DNA of 64,000 nt, taken from contig CM012954.1 of assembly GCA_000181795.3 (NCBI GenBank), positions 10,840,067-10,904,066 of the forward strand, in the 5' to 3' direction. Shown here piece by piece: positions 1 through 13,800 of the stretch. The notes beneath the pieces were generated by a model. The model had not been told where the DNA came from. It was given only the letters and a program-made list of their open reading frames with translations, and ran no database searches. This DNA is from Trichinella spiralis (Eukaryota > Nematoda > Enoplea > Trichinellida > Trichinellidae). A program made the position numbers and the translations under genes. Each line of letters opens with the position of its first letter. Within the stretch, counting starts at the first letter, position 1.

Positions 1-2470
1 ATTATTCAAATGGATAAAAGTAGTTGATATGTTCTTTCGGGTGATGTTCTTTTGTTCTTTTAGTCATGAGAAAGTAAATTACTGCAGGACAGATTTTTAT
101 GCATGATAAATTGATCAAGTAAATAGATGTTATTAAAAGTATTATTTATATATAATTGATTAAGGAATTTTTGTGATTGATTCAGTCCAACTTAAATTGT
201 TAACGAATGCTTATCTTTTAAAATGCTTTACAAATAAAAAAATGTAACTTACAGAAATATAGCAGTTTTCTTATTAATCTTGAAATTTCCTGTTTTATGT
301 ATCCTCTTTTGGAAAAACGATTAGCATTTGCTTCAAACTGTTGTGTGTGCACTATATTTGCTTTGACTTTTCAGTTGAGTTAAATTGAAATTCATCTATG
401 ATTTATAATACTTATATTGAATAAACAAAAAAAACAATTTTCATTATATATTTCTGAATAATTTAGTGGGCTTTGAGGAGAAGTTCATTGTATTTTTTAC
501 CAAGTATTTATTAGTTTTGATTTGCGATTGTTTCTTCAACGCTGTTGGATGAATAATAATTGTTAAATTTGAATCGATGAATCAAGTCAAGAAGTTTGTC
601 GTCATCTTATGGTTGAAAGTTTATTCTCTGATCACGGTTATTTTCTGTTACCATTATGAGTACTTTGTTTAAGTTACAGATGCCCTGAACGATAGCTTTG
701 CTACTTAAGCTGATTTCCAATCAGAAGCACTTTGTGCTTTCAGTTAGCTGCTACGTCGAAGAAATCAAAACAGGCAAAGTTTGCTGAGTAGCCTAAGCAA
801 GAATTTACAGCTTTTTGTCTAACAAATTCAAATTGTTAATGAATTTTTAAAAACTACTTAATAATTTTTCATTTTATTGGCTAGCTGAGATGCGGTTTCT
901 AGTGTTTTTACCTTGTCAATCAACTTTAGCCGCACTAATACAGTAACCGTTCTTATTTTAATTAATTTGCGTTATCATTGCAAACTGTCTCTTTCCATTT
1001 TCTGTATATGTTGAAAATATTTTGCATCAGTAATTATTTCAGTTTAACATTCATTTTACCATTGAAAGCAAAGAAAATATTTTTCATGAAAATATGCTTC
1101 AAATTATACTATAATCTTTACTTCGAGCAGCATCATTTTAGTCATTCATCTATTCAGCAATAAAAATATGAAAAAAGTTGAATATGAAAATAAATTATCA
1201 AATAAATCTAATATTTAGATGCCTAGCAGATATTATTTGTTTTGAAATTCTCCTATTCAGAGAAAATATTTACGACTGTCGAATGTACAAATGACTTTTA
1301 CAATGGCGTGACAGTTTAATGACAATTTCGAATTATTTCATTAGTAACAATTTTCCTTTGTTTATGCTGATTGATAAGACGTAATATGCTCAGGATTTCT
1401 TCAACACTGAACTTTTATGATTCACTTTCTTGCCTATTAATTCGATATATTTACAGATCAATAAGTTTTTCTTTTTACTACATTTCTTTTTCACGTAATT
1501 GCATTAAAAAAACATAATTTAATTCTTCATCATCATCAGCGTTTAATCGACAAAGCGTTATTTGAATTTGAGTTAATTTTTGAAAAAAAGCGTTTTCAGC
1601 TACTTTTTATGGGCATTTTTATTGACTATAAAGAGTGGAAGATTTCTGTATTTGAAGTGGTCAATGGGATTCGGATTTTGTTAACCGCTTCGAATTGGCT
1701 CTATTCAAATGCGCGCTTCATTCTTATTTTGATTTTGGATGATGATGATGAGCCAGGCCACTGGGAACTAGCAATGACAAACACTTTCATTTGGCATAAA
1801 GCTCAAAGCTGTGGCTGATCACAGCTTGATTGACCAAGCTAAAATCGCACGGCTGTGACGTGAAAATTTCTGCGTTTTTTTTCTATCTATCTTTTTTTTT
1901 GTTTGACGTTTGGTTTATGACAACGCATTTCCAAGATGATTTCGACGATTTTTTCGGATGTAGCTGTTTTACTGGGTCAGAAGATCAGCGAGAAGAAATA
2001 ATTCTGTCTAACTAAGTGCATGCTTAATATAATAGAAAATAAATGCACGCGTGTATTGATCTTGATTCAGTCAGGGTAGCCTTGCAAAGCTGAAGTGCTG
2101 AATCCACGAAGGAGCAGCCATAAGATTTTGTCGCTGCTTGCCGCATTAGACAGGCACATTGTGCTTGTCAACTGTTCAAAATTAAATACCGCTTAAGATT
2201 GGCTTAATTCTGTTTACCGTTCTGTTGCGAGTATTCCATTGTTCCAGCGTTCGCGCTGCCATCGGTCGCGATTGATGGTAGCTAAAGGCTGGTTGGTTAT
2301 CTTTTATTGGTCCAGCTTGCTCCACTATATTCCAGTGATGATGATGATGATGATGATGATCTTGCCCGTTTGGCTGCAATGGGCAAATGATGACACAAAA
2401 CATGATGAAATCATTTATGAATAACTTATTCAGTATTTGTTTTCTTTCTTTCTTTCAGAGAATGTGATCA
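1..2470. other. AT-rich intergenic DNA upstream of the GPCR
   Basis: No coding signal is convincing here; open frames are short and low-complexity. The last 400 bases are less AT-rich and end in a pyrimidine-rich acceptor-like tract (TTTCTTTCTTTCAG, ending at 2458) 12 bases before the GPCR start codon. This part may therefore contain the 5' UTR intron or a trans-splice acceptor of that gene. A (GAT)n microsatellite lies at about 2335-2361. Confidence 0.6.
2335..2361. repeat. (GAT)n microsatellite
   Basis: About nine uninterrupted trinucleotide units, just upstream of the GPCR first coding exon. Confidence 0.9.
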
Positions 2471-5400
2471 ATGGAAGTGAACCTGAAAAACGAATCCTTG
2501 GTTAGCGTTAGCAATGTGACCTCAACATTGTTGAGCGCTTGCTTCGATTTATCGTTGAATTCCAGTCACTTCATAGATGAATGGAATCATGATCTAATGA
2601 ACGAGTTGATGACGAATCGTGGATGCAGCTGCCAAGATATTGTTGAGACAAACGGTCTTCACAATTTGTTTTGTGCAATTCGATCTTTGGAACACTCTTG
2701 GCTAGTGCAAGTTGTTTATATTATTCTTTTTGGCTTGATCATCACTATGGCTATTGGTGGCAATTCAATCGTCATATGGATTGTCCTAGCGCACAAGCAG
2801 ATGCGTACAGTTACCAACTACTTTCTGCTAAATTTAGCTTTAGCCGATGCCAGTATCTCGCTGTTCAACGTCTGCTTCAACTTTGTCTACATACTCTACT
2901 ACAACTGGTGGTTTGGCGATCTTTACTGCTATTTCAGTAATTTGATGGGCGTTGCTCCTACATGCGCCAGTGTTTTCACTTTGATGAGCATGAGTGTAGA
3001 CAGGTAAATATTTATTTCATTTTATAATTCTTTTTTGTTTCTTTTGTTTGTTTGTTTGTTTGCCATTATCTCATCACGTTTTAGTATGTGGTAATTTAAT
3101 ATTTAACTTTGTAATTTTGAAATGCTTCTGTGAATTTCAATTTCTAGTAATCAGTCAGTTGTTTGTTGCTTGAGCAGTTAAATTTAGTGATGATTTAGTG
3201 GTGAATTTTTTCTGAACTTTCACTTAGTTTGGTAAATTTCAACGACTGCATTCAACATTGCAATCATATATGTATCGCGTTGTTGTTTATACAGCTGAGG
3301 TCATAGTTGATCACTTTGCTGTTCATTTATCGAGGCAAAACATTCATGCTTTCAGTGGGGAAACTGATTAATTTACTGAAGAAATTTACATACATACATA
3401 TGCAAGTGCAGATAATTCATCCTTTAATTAGCATGCGTTTGGGTCTACGGTGTGCAAATAAAGTGAAAATGAAAATGGCACAATTCCATATTCATTTTCA
3501 CACGGTTTTCGTAAAACAGTGATCAAGCAATATCTTTTGCATTGTTTTAATTGTTTTCTTTTCTTTGCCTCCATTGCTTTTGCACAGACAGCAACAACTC
3601 TTGTCAGTAATTCTTTGTGCAAAAATTTTCAAATGCCAACAATTTTGAAAAGTATCAAATTTTTTTTTCATTCATTAGCTGTTTCATTCAGTTGTTATTT
3701 TTATTTTTTGATCAGAAGTGATTTTAAAAATAAATATACAAAACTTTCTCAACCTTACTTTTAATTATGTTTTAATTACTGTAATTATTTTGTCATGCTC
3801 TTTAATGTTTCGTGTTGGACATTTATTTACTGCACCCGTATTTGCAGAGTTAAATTATAAAATTGGAAAAGATGAAAATAAATTGAAGATTAAAATAAAA
3901 ATTAAGCGGCTTTTGTCAAAATAGAATGGTGAAATTATTATTATTATTCATAAACTTGTGAATTCATATTTCCATTATCACATTTGTTTGTTTGTGTGCT
4001 TTTTCAACGGTTGGTTCTCTTTTTGTTTGATTTATAGTTTTTCAAAAAAATAGCAAACAATAATTTATCTGTCCAATTCAAAGCAATTCTGAATGGTGAA
4101 AATGCGCGGGATATATTTATTTATTGGTTTGGAAAACTCATTTTAGTGAAAAGTGATCCCTGATCAATGTTCTTCTTAAGACAAAGTACACTTGAGGGGT
4201 ACAATTTCACATCAAAGCTTTAAATGAAATGGGAATGATTGTGAAATTGAGATTGGAAATTCGATTTTTGAAATTTTCAATTGATAAGGCTAAATAAAAT
4301 AAGTTTTTACAATGCAACTTTTTCTTTTTTATTAAACTTTTTCTTAAAGCATCTGGTGTAGTAGGAACAATTTGTTGATCGAAGTGTCGTTTTTTCTTTT
4401 AATTTTAAACCTGGAAACAATGTTGATTTGCTCAACTGATCAAACGGCATTAAATAATGAAACATTTTTTTATATTTATTTGTACACTTATATTTCTTTT
4501 TTCAATTTTTATTATTTGTAGTAATGTGGGCATGTTTATTTTTTTTTATTGCAGCATTGTTTTACGCTGATACTGCTTTAATTAAGCTAGTGCACATCCG
4601 ATTAGCTATAAATAGCTTAACAGAGCTGCTTTTCAACAGTTTTTCAATTTCTAAGAATAGTTTTTTTAAAATTTATTTCATTAAAGTAACAACAATTGCC
4701 ACATTTCAAATTTGCAATAAATGAATTTTATTTTCATTGATGACATGAACAATTAAAATTTTCAAATCAACTGCATAATTTCACATTTATTTTAAACCAT
4801 TTTCTAAAATCCAATAGTAGCCAGTGCAGTGTTATCGGAATTTTATTCAACATCAAAGCATTCAGCAAAATAATAATATCTATTGATTTGCATAACATTT
4901 GCAGTTTGATATAATTTTTCAGATGAAAATTGTGAAATTTTACTTACAGCATTGTTATAATAGTAAAAAAAAAGATTTCTTTCATTATTATCATGTATCA
5001 TGAAAAAAATATTTGTTAGATTAGTTTATTATATACTTTTTTATTTTTTGATGCACTAGTTTTCAAAAAAAAATTGTATTTTATTTTGTAATTCATGCAT
5101 ACATGTATGTATATATATGTATATGCAGGTTTTTTCTTTTTAAAATATTGCATGCTTGCATTGAAAGAATGACATTGAAACAATTTAATATTCAGCAAGA
5201 GCTAAAGTGAAATGGATATAGTGATGTTGCAGGAATGCTGCTGTGGCTATCACAAAATTTTGAATTTCCATCACTTGAAATTATGAATAATAGTATTTTT
5301 TGAACTTTTGCAACAGTTGTAAACTGTGAAGTGTAAAATAAGACAATCCGGTGGAAATAATCAGATCAAGAAGATGCATCACATTTCACACTTGAAAGCG

Positions 5401-8400
5401 ACAAACATTTAACAAGCCTGGCGAGCTGTAAAAGATGTATGCAAACGATTAAACGTACCATTTGCAGAGGTCCCTCTTATTTTTCTTGAATTTAAAATTT
5501 TTAACAATCAATCGACAAGTGTACAAAGGCTGTTAAAATTGTTCTAAATAATGCACATGCCAATTACAATCGATATCATCGTGGTGTCTTTTAGTGAACA
5601 ATTAAGCAATATTTAAAAGGCTTTATTTTTGAATAATTTCCCAACACGTGTTAAAGTTCAAAACTTTTTTGTCTGTATGCATGCAACACGATCAGTTTCA
5701 GTGAATGATATTAACCACTAGTAGCTAGCATAAATATCTTTACTGTAGATGTAACCCATATTCTAATTTGAACTGATCTTCTTAATATTTTTTTTCTTTG
5801 ATTTTTTTTGAGTAATATCATCTGAGATGTTTAACACTTTTGGAGTGATGAAGATTATAAATGTTTGTTTGAGAAAAAACATCTAACTTCCCTTCAGCTT
5901 AATTGACTGCATTGTCGTTTTACAGAGCGGCATTAGGCATATGTGCTTGTTCGATACTTTATCTTCTGAACTTTAATTAGTGTTATTTTAAGGGCAATTT
6001 GTAAAGAAAAGACTTTCCTTTTAGTGCAAATATACTACGTCATTGAAATGTTGCAAAAAAGTGGTTTCAAAGGGGGGAACAGTGTTGAAAATTGTATCAA
6101 TGCAAATAATATGTTATATTTGAAAAATAAAATTCAGAAGTTTGTTATATTTCCTTGTTATAAAACATTTTTGCTAGTCAAAAAAAATTTTTTTTTCAAC
6201 TGAAATAATTTTCCTGTTCGAATTAACTCAATTAACTTGGTGAAGCGAACTGATTTGAAAATTGATTGTATATAATCAGTGAAAGATCAAGTTTCTTCAT
6301 TCTACAACTAGCAACAATTGAGCGTAATTGAAAACGCAGCTTTTGTCAGCTGCATCACTGCAAGGGGACGTATTTTTTGCTATTGTGGGGGAAGGAGGGG
6401 GGGGGAAATTTTGTCTTTCAATTTCTTTCTACAATCTAAATTCTGATATTCTACCTGATTTTTCTTTTTTCTGTACTGTAGATTTTTTCAATTTTTTAAA
6501 ATTCATTTTTTTAATAATCATAAAATATGACTGTAATTGAACTATTTCTACTTTGTGCATTTTTTCGAATATTTTATTTTTTTCGCCTTATAATTTCAGT
6601 AAGTTCGAAAGTCAAATAGTACGATGTTCAAGTGTAGTGATAGCTGAAAATTTATTATCCAATGTCAACTTTGTAAAGCTACATCAAATGTTAATTATTC
6701 AACTGAAAGTAGTTCAATTAAGTTTTTCAAATATTTTCACATAGAAATGTACAAAATGTTTTACATTGCTCATTAAATAAGTTTTGCTATAAACGATAAA
6801 GTGTACAAATCCAGCTGCTGCTTGTATGTTCATATATTTATTAAAATTTCTGCTTGTACTAATGGAATTCTGCCCATCATCGTTTGGTATGGTTCTTCGC
6901 AAAATGAAATTATGTTATTGAAATGTCTAATGCGAACTACATTCAATTCATACCAGCTTGTTGTGCAATTGTTGTGCCTTAATCTTATTCAATATCTTAA
7001 GAAATAGTTTTATTTTTGAATAATCTTTAATTTTCTACTCGCTATCGTTCACAACACATATAAATATTCATTTTGAATTATGACTAAAAATATTGATATT
7101 TATTCATTAATATTTAAATATAAAAAAATATATCTTGTAGTGTATATTTTAAATTGAATTGTTTTTTTTTCTTGTAAATCTTTTAAGAAAATATATTTTT
7201 CTTCAGGTACGTTGCTATAATGAATCCACTGAGAAAACGCATGTCACGCCACAAAACGATAGCAACAATTGTTGTCATTTGGATTGCTGCCTTCCTATGC
7301 GCTTTGCCAATGTTTCTTCATTCTTACACGAAAAAGTTCTTCTTTGAAAATGGTGACAAGCGATCTGTTTGTTATGCGGACAATTATCCCGACGGTGACG
7401 CAAAAACAAGTGCTCAGTTTAAAATGTAAAATCCGCAAATGCCAGTATGACTTTTTTCTAATGTTGCTAGAATATATGGAATTTATTTCAGTTACAATTA
7501 TTTTTTACTGTTCATAACTTACATCCTTCCTCTTGGAGTTTTGTCATTTACGTTTATTCGCATGGCACGAGTTCTTTGGGGTGGCAAAACGATCGGTGAA
7601 CATCGACAAGAAAGTCAAATTTGCGCCAAACGAAAAGTGCGAACATATCGTGCTTTATTTTTTCTAATATAAAGACTGTTGTGAAAACTGAGTTGAATTT
7701 TGAACAATTTTATTTTAAAATTTTCAGGTTGTAAAAATGCTTACTGTGGTCGGCTCATTGTTTATGGTTTGCTGGTTGCCGTATCACATTTACTTCACTT
7801 TTTTGATGCCGCTGTTTGCCGAGATGGATTTTCTCACTGCTCAACATGTATACATGAGCATGTACTGGTTGGCGATGAGTAGTACAGTGGTCAATCCGAT
7901 CATCTATTGTTGGATGAATTCAAGGTTAGCACGTTTCATATGAATAAGTACAATTTTATTATTTCAATACGCAAGCCATTTAGCACTCAGTTCTGAAACG
8001 GCTCGCTTGTTCACATGGCGCAGTAATGCATCGATTAGAACATGTGAGCAGTGCCTTTGAGCAATCTCTGTTGAATTTCAGGCGCTTCTATTGCTATTAT
8101 TGCACACAAGATTGAAAATTCACTCTATTCACTGATCCACTTGTCTTTTTCGATTACATTTTCCAAATATGTTTTTAAAATATCTCTTCATTTTTTTGAT
8201 CATATCGTTTGCTTACTGATTTTCAAGTTTCAATTAACACAATGCAAGTTTTTTGGTAAGATTTACAAAATTGAAATTCATCCGAAAAACATTCTGCAAA
8301 CACTCACTCACTCACTCACTCACTGTTTCCAATTTACTTCTGCATCCATTATTGTACGCTAATCAGAGGTAGACAACGAAGATGTAAATAGAAGAAGTTT

Positions 8401-8864
8401 TCTTTTAAATAAATATGAAAGCATAACGAGAACATACAAAAATTTGTATGAAATTTCAATTAAAGAATACAGTATAGTGTGAATGTAGACAATGTAATAT
8501 GAGCATATTTAAAATTGCACATCGTTCATTTCAGTTTTCTTATTATATATTATTGTTTTAATGTTTCAACTGACTGATGATATTTGATTTCAGATTTCGC
8601 ACTGGTTTTCGGTATATATTTCGATGGCTTCCTTGTGTGCAGATGACAAAAGGGGATTATTTGTTGAGCGAGTTGAATGAGAAGAGTCATTTGACTCGAC
8701 GGTTGAAAAATTGCTCAAGATCAGGCGTATATAACGGTTCGCTTTTGCTTGCTTGTGGAAAAGACAGACGAACAGTGACAAGGAAAATATTCGAAACCAA
8801 CGACTGCACCAGCTCTACTGCTGCTTGTCCATACAGATCGCCCCCGTTGGCCAGCTACAAGTGA
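2471..8864 (+). CDS. tachykinin-receptor-like GPCR (class A neuropeptide receptor)
   Basis: Five coding exons, 2471-3003, 7207-7425, 7492-7636, 7728-7924 and 8594-8864, join in frame to 454 residues with GT-AG introns. The extracellular N terminus carries NxS/T glycosylation sites (N7, N15, N30). TM1 (about 79-105) has GNSIV, TM2 has LALAD, and TM3 starts at C153, which should pair with an ECL2 cysteine. The DRY motif is split by the 4.2 kb first intron (R|Y) and continues DRYVAIMNPL. TM6 reads CWLPYHIYF and TM7 reads WLAMSSTVVNPIIYC, followed by FRTGFRYIFRWLPC; these are hallmarks of tachykinin receptors (NK1R, insect DTKR, nematode TKR). It should couple a C-terminal-amidated neuropeptide to G proteins at the plasma membrane. 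An AATAAA lies at 9090. The start is the first ATG after an acceptor-like tract. The exact ligand is not determinable from sequence; a related neuropeptide receptor is the alternative. Confidence 0.92.
3004..7206 (+). other. 4.2 kb first coding intron of the GPCR
   Basis: It begins GTAAAT and ends TTCTTCAG. It is strongly AT-rich with homopolymer runs, and I see no nested gene or recognisable mobile element in it. Confidence 0.8.
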
Positions 8865-10024
8865 ATCTAGTGCATTTGATGAACTGCTGTTTCCGGTGGG
8901 CTTGATTTTTTTTTGGCTTTTTCTTGAAATCGCTCGTTTTTCTTCTCGTCAACATTTGCACCAATCGTTTCTACACAACTCCGCTCACTTTTAACCAAAT
9001 ATGCCTGATTTTTCATTTATTATTAATAACAAAAATTAATTACCCTTTTAGCGTGCTATCAATCCTCTGCTTGACTACTGAACAGTGAAAATAAATTTTA
9101 ATCACTATTATTCATTTAATCATACTTTGCTTGCTACTTGCTAAGCAAGGCAAAATTGCCTATCTTTGAAAAGGGATTTTTTTGTTTCTACATTTTTTCC
9201 CTACTAACCAACCAATTAGACTTCTTAATAATGCAAATTTAACCATCAACGCTGCACTTGGCATAGGTGTAATTGTCATCATGCAAAGGATATTATTATC
9301 ATTTCGTACTTATACGATTTGATTTGGTTCCATTTCCAAGCAACGGAATGTGTGTCACAATGTTCAGTACACTAATTTTAAGCTTACATCGAGCGGGCAT
9401 ATTTAATTGTTTATTTTATTTGAATAGTTCGTTTTAGAAGCCTACTTATTACAGCTGAAACATCCGTATGTATGCAAGTTGTTTGATTGTTACGCTGTTT
9501 GTTAGTTCATTTGTTGTTTTGAAAAAATTATCAGTTTCAAAAAATCAAATTATTTTTTTATCTTTTTACAAATTATTCTTACTCGCAGAAATTTCAAAAT
9601 TTTTATTAAAATTATTCAAAAATGCCTACGGTTCTATCATTGATCACTCTTGCATAATGCACCCAACAGCAGCGTGCGTAATTTTAGCATATTCATGCTC
9701 TTCTAACTTTTATTAATAAGTGGAGGTTATGAATTTTCACCTTTATGCAAATTTTTTGCAATAAACGTCAAGCAATATTTGTGATAAATATAATTGAAAA
9801 TGTGCAATTTGACATTTGCAGCATTCGAATAGGTAACAATTTATTCTGCATCTCTCCAGGTAAGTGTGTGTGAAGAAGGCAGACGTTTAAATATGGAATT
9901 TTAATTTTAAACCACTGAGTGAAGTAAATTACAATTAATTTGTAACAGTAAATGAAATGTAGAAATGGAAAAAATAATAGATAGAGACTGTTTCTTCAGT
10001 AATTTACCAATAATGTTAGTTACT
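8865..10024. other. Convergent spacer between GPCR and globin
   Basis: It holds the GPCR 3' UTR with AATAAA at 9090-9095 (+). On the opposite strand the globin 3' UTR has TTTATT (AATAAA on -) at 9840-9845. No further gene is seen. Confidence 0.7.
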
Positions 10025-10867
10025 TCAATGTTCTTCTTCTTCATTTGTAGTCATTTGTTTCACGTATCCAAGTTGAACACATTCCAACAGATAGATGATA
10101 AGTTTCATCCAAGATCGACTTGCAAGGCGACGTTGGCAAATATTCAGTGGAAGTTCACGAATCAAATTCACCAAAGTTTCTCCAAATACAATCCAATATT
10201 CAGGTCTGAAGCCACGACTGTTGAAAAACCAATGCTGCGCTCCGAGCGTTACTAACGACTGTGTCAAGGTATCACTTTTGTTTGATAAATCCACAATAAG
10301 AAGTTCAATTATATCCTGGAAAATTTTCAATCTTTCAAATTCAAAATTAACAAATAGCTGCAATTCAATTGTGCATTTGTCTCAATTCAATATTCATTAA
10401 TAGGAAGAGTCTCTGTGTACGAATTATTTCTTCTTATTCTACTATTTGCATACATAAATTCTTCTAATAGATTAGAATAGATTGTCGAATGACAAATAGT
10501 TTTAAATTAATGATTCAAAATGGTGTAAATGCTCAGTGTTAAAAATTCTTACTTGAAAAATGACCGTATGCCTGCTCATTCTTGAATCGCCGAGTGCACT
10601 TTCATCAGCCTTTTTCTGCAAGCCGAATAATTCTTTCACTTGTGGACATTTGGAGAAAATTTTTCGAAAAATTTCCGTGCCAACTTGGTTACTGTAGCGC
10701 TTTTTCAGCTTTTCCCATGTATAATGTGCAATGCTCATCTCTTGTGGGGAGAATTCTGGTTGAATAATTTGAATTTCCAATTCGGCTGCATCGTATTTTC
10801 TTGTATAGTCGATCAAAGAGGATTGAAAATTTGATCCAGTCTTTTGATAGCACAGCGAAGCACCCAT
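10025..10867 (-). CDS. globin with N-terminal acylation motif
   Basis: Two exons on the minus strand, 10867-10553 and 10315-10025, join in phase 0 to 201 residues; the intron starts GTAAGA and ends TTTTCCAG. The globin fold is visible: VGTEIFRKIF (B helix), LFGLQKK with the CD1 phenylalanine, a distal-position His in SRHTVIF, and the proximal His in LGAQHWFF. These are followed by a G/H-helix pattern ending RSWMKLIIYLL. The N terminus MGASLC fits N-myristoylation at Gly2 with palmitoylation at Cys6, known for globin X and for nematode GLB-26. That predicts a membrane-associated heme protein with redox or signalling rather than bulk O2 transport roles. N- and C-terminal extensions of about 40 and 10 residues flank the fold. 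A minus-strand AATAAA lies about 180 bases past the stop. The function is inferred from family. Confidence 0.9.
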
Positions 10868-13800
10868 GACTCTTGTTAGTTCTGTCTAGTCTACTCTATA
10901 ACGAATGATTTTGTTCATAGGCACCGTTTCTAAGCGCCAAAGCGATTTGCTCATTTAACCGTGATGTGTTTTTATTTAATCTTCAATGTATTTGCTTTTC
11001 TTTCTTTTAAAGAAAGAAACAAAACAGACATACCGTATGAAAATATCCATCTATCATACTGTGTTTCATATTCGATTTATCAGAGAGAAATACAGCAACA
11101 CAAATCAAAAGTGACAGTCCAAAATTGAAATATTATTTTTATTTATTTTCTCTATTCAACTGCTCTCTATGAATGAATGCCTTGATCAGAATTATCATGA
11201 TTATGTAGTTTTAATTTTTTTTTCCAAATAATTTATTTTATGACAATTTTTTCTTATCATATTACTTATCTCAGTTGCTAGTAATATCTGAATTTTACCA
11301 TTTATGCCAAGTTCTGTCAGTCAATAATAGTTCTGTTTCTTTATCATTTTGCATGCAGCCGATTTGAATATACTGACTGTGATACATTTGATCAAACACT
11401 GCGTATTGGGTTGAATAGATGACTGAATTGGCTAACTTAAAATGCATAGTAATATATATTCACTTGAAAACGTATAATTGCTAATAGGCAAATGCTTTGC
11501 ATTCAAAGTTAACTGAAAATTAAATCTACTCAACAACTGCTGACTATAATTTTAAAATTTATTGAAAAAAGTGAAAAATTCATATCTATTAGGGATGATG
11601 TACTGCATTCTTCTAAATACACGTAGATGACATTACTTAAATTCGTTACAAATAGTGACGCTTTATTTCACGGAAAAGAAATGCTATTAACATTGATTTA
11701 TGAAAAATTTTCCTGTCCTAAATGAGCTAAAGGGGAAAGTTTTTCAAGCATTGGAAGATTTTACTTTTCAACCGCTTGCTAATGATCATCCACTCGAGCG
11801 GGGATAAAACTGCCATATCAGTTGTTAAGTAGCTCTTTTTTAAGCAATCATCGATTGGCCAATAAATAATCCAATTATGCATAGCATTCTTTTGTGCATG
11901 TCTCAAATTTTAGAATATTTTTTTACCTTATTACAAACTGGAATTTGTGATTCCTACATTAAACTGAGAATATTGCAATAAATAAATAATCTTAGTTTTG
12001 GTAAAGCGTGAACAAGTAAAAGGAAAAGCGACATTTGAAAAAATACACAATGTTTTATTTTTAATGTAAAATTGTATACGCTAAATGAATATTTCGGTGA
12101 ATTTCAATTACGCTGCTACAGCTACAGATTTCTATGGGGAAAGTTGTGATTTGTAATTTTGACTTCTCAATTTAGTTGATTGTTACTGTCCACGTTTGTT
12201 AATTAATCATTATCTGAATCAGTTCGATACAACGCAATTCAATTAACAACATTTTCACTGTAAACATATGTTATCCAAAAGAAAGGCAAACAATCAATCA
12301 CTTTGTAGAAATCAAACTGAAATTGTATTTATTTGAAATTAATTTCAATTTAAAAAAATTTATTAATTAATAATATTTATTTATTTGTATTATAATTTTT
12401 TCAGAATTAATTGTATTGTGAAAAAATTGCCTCGTACCTGTGTTTTCATGGATGACAATGGGACATGCTACTTAATTTTTTTTTTGTGTACTATAATTTA
12501 TTTATTTGAAAACTCAGACGTGATTTCGTCGAAAGCCTGCCAAATATAAATATATTGTTAACTGTACAAAATTCTATTCTGAAAAACGTATTCCCATTTC
12601 TGTTTTTCTTTGTTAAAGTTTTTAACAATACATTTATTGTAAATAATACATACAAAAGGAAAACTGTAAATGAGATTATTGAAAATCAAGATATTTTTTC
12701 AAACTATAAAATCATTTGTGTTGACAAGGGTTCGGTTCATTTACAGATTTTACAAGTATGACAATGTAGTGGAATATGAAAAATGTAAGAAGAGAAGAAG
12801 AAAACAAAAAAAAATTTTCATACTTGAAATATTGCAAAAATTGTTTGATGCTTCTTTTACTTGTTTGTTAATTTTTTCAAAAGCACAGCATGACTTTTTA
12901 TTTCTAAAAAATCAATAATATTTTCAACAACCACAACCAACAGTTTTGTTGTAAATACAAAGTGACACAACGACAGATGAGAACGAGTGGAAGATGCTGC
13001 TTAGGAAGAAGCTAAATGATTAGAGAATAGAAGCACTTCGTTTTACATCCGGAATTATAAACTTTCGAATGCAAAAGTGCATTATTTGAATCAATTTTAA
13101 TGCGCTGTTTTGACTTGTTGTGAAAATTCAATATATAGTAGTAACTATGCAGATAATCTTTCCTGTGCATTTCTGTGTAATGGACATTAATTAGGCTCTA
13201 TAACATTAATTTCTTATCACTTCAACATCTATCTATCTCTTTTCTGGATTTTCTTATTCACCACATATTATGCTTTGACTTCGTGTTTTGATTTGATCGA
13301 TGTGCGTTATGCAAATTTATTTTGTCAAATATTAATTTTACTGTGCACTGGCTGAATGAATTGGAAAAATACTATAAAAATCAGAAGCGAAAAGAAAAAC
13401 GTTGTTGGGAAAGTTCAATTATAAATATTCTTTTTTTCAAATAATTCAAATGAACAGAGACAACGAAGTGATCATTTCGCTTACCTTTTAAATTTTCACT
13501 CTTTTCAAGCGTTCAGTGATTAATGATATTGTTATTTTTACGAAGCAAAACGTCAACGCATTTTGCAAATAGGTTTTTTATACAATTTTATACGTCTAAA
13601 TTCAAAAATAAAAGTCACTTTAAATTTGGTTATTCGAAGAATTGGAGAAGGGACGAAATTAGCAAAGAAAATTTTAAAAGCGTTCTTCTACAAAGCATAT
13701 CCAAACACCTCAACAGCAGAGATGAAATCAAGCAGATCTTTCTTTCTTTCTTCTTCGGATCTTCGCTGCATGGGGATGGAGGGGGGGTGGGGTGGATAAT

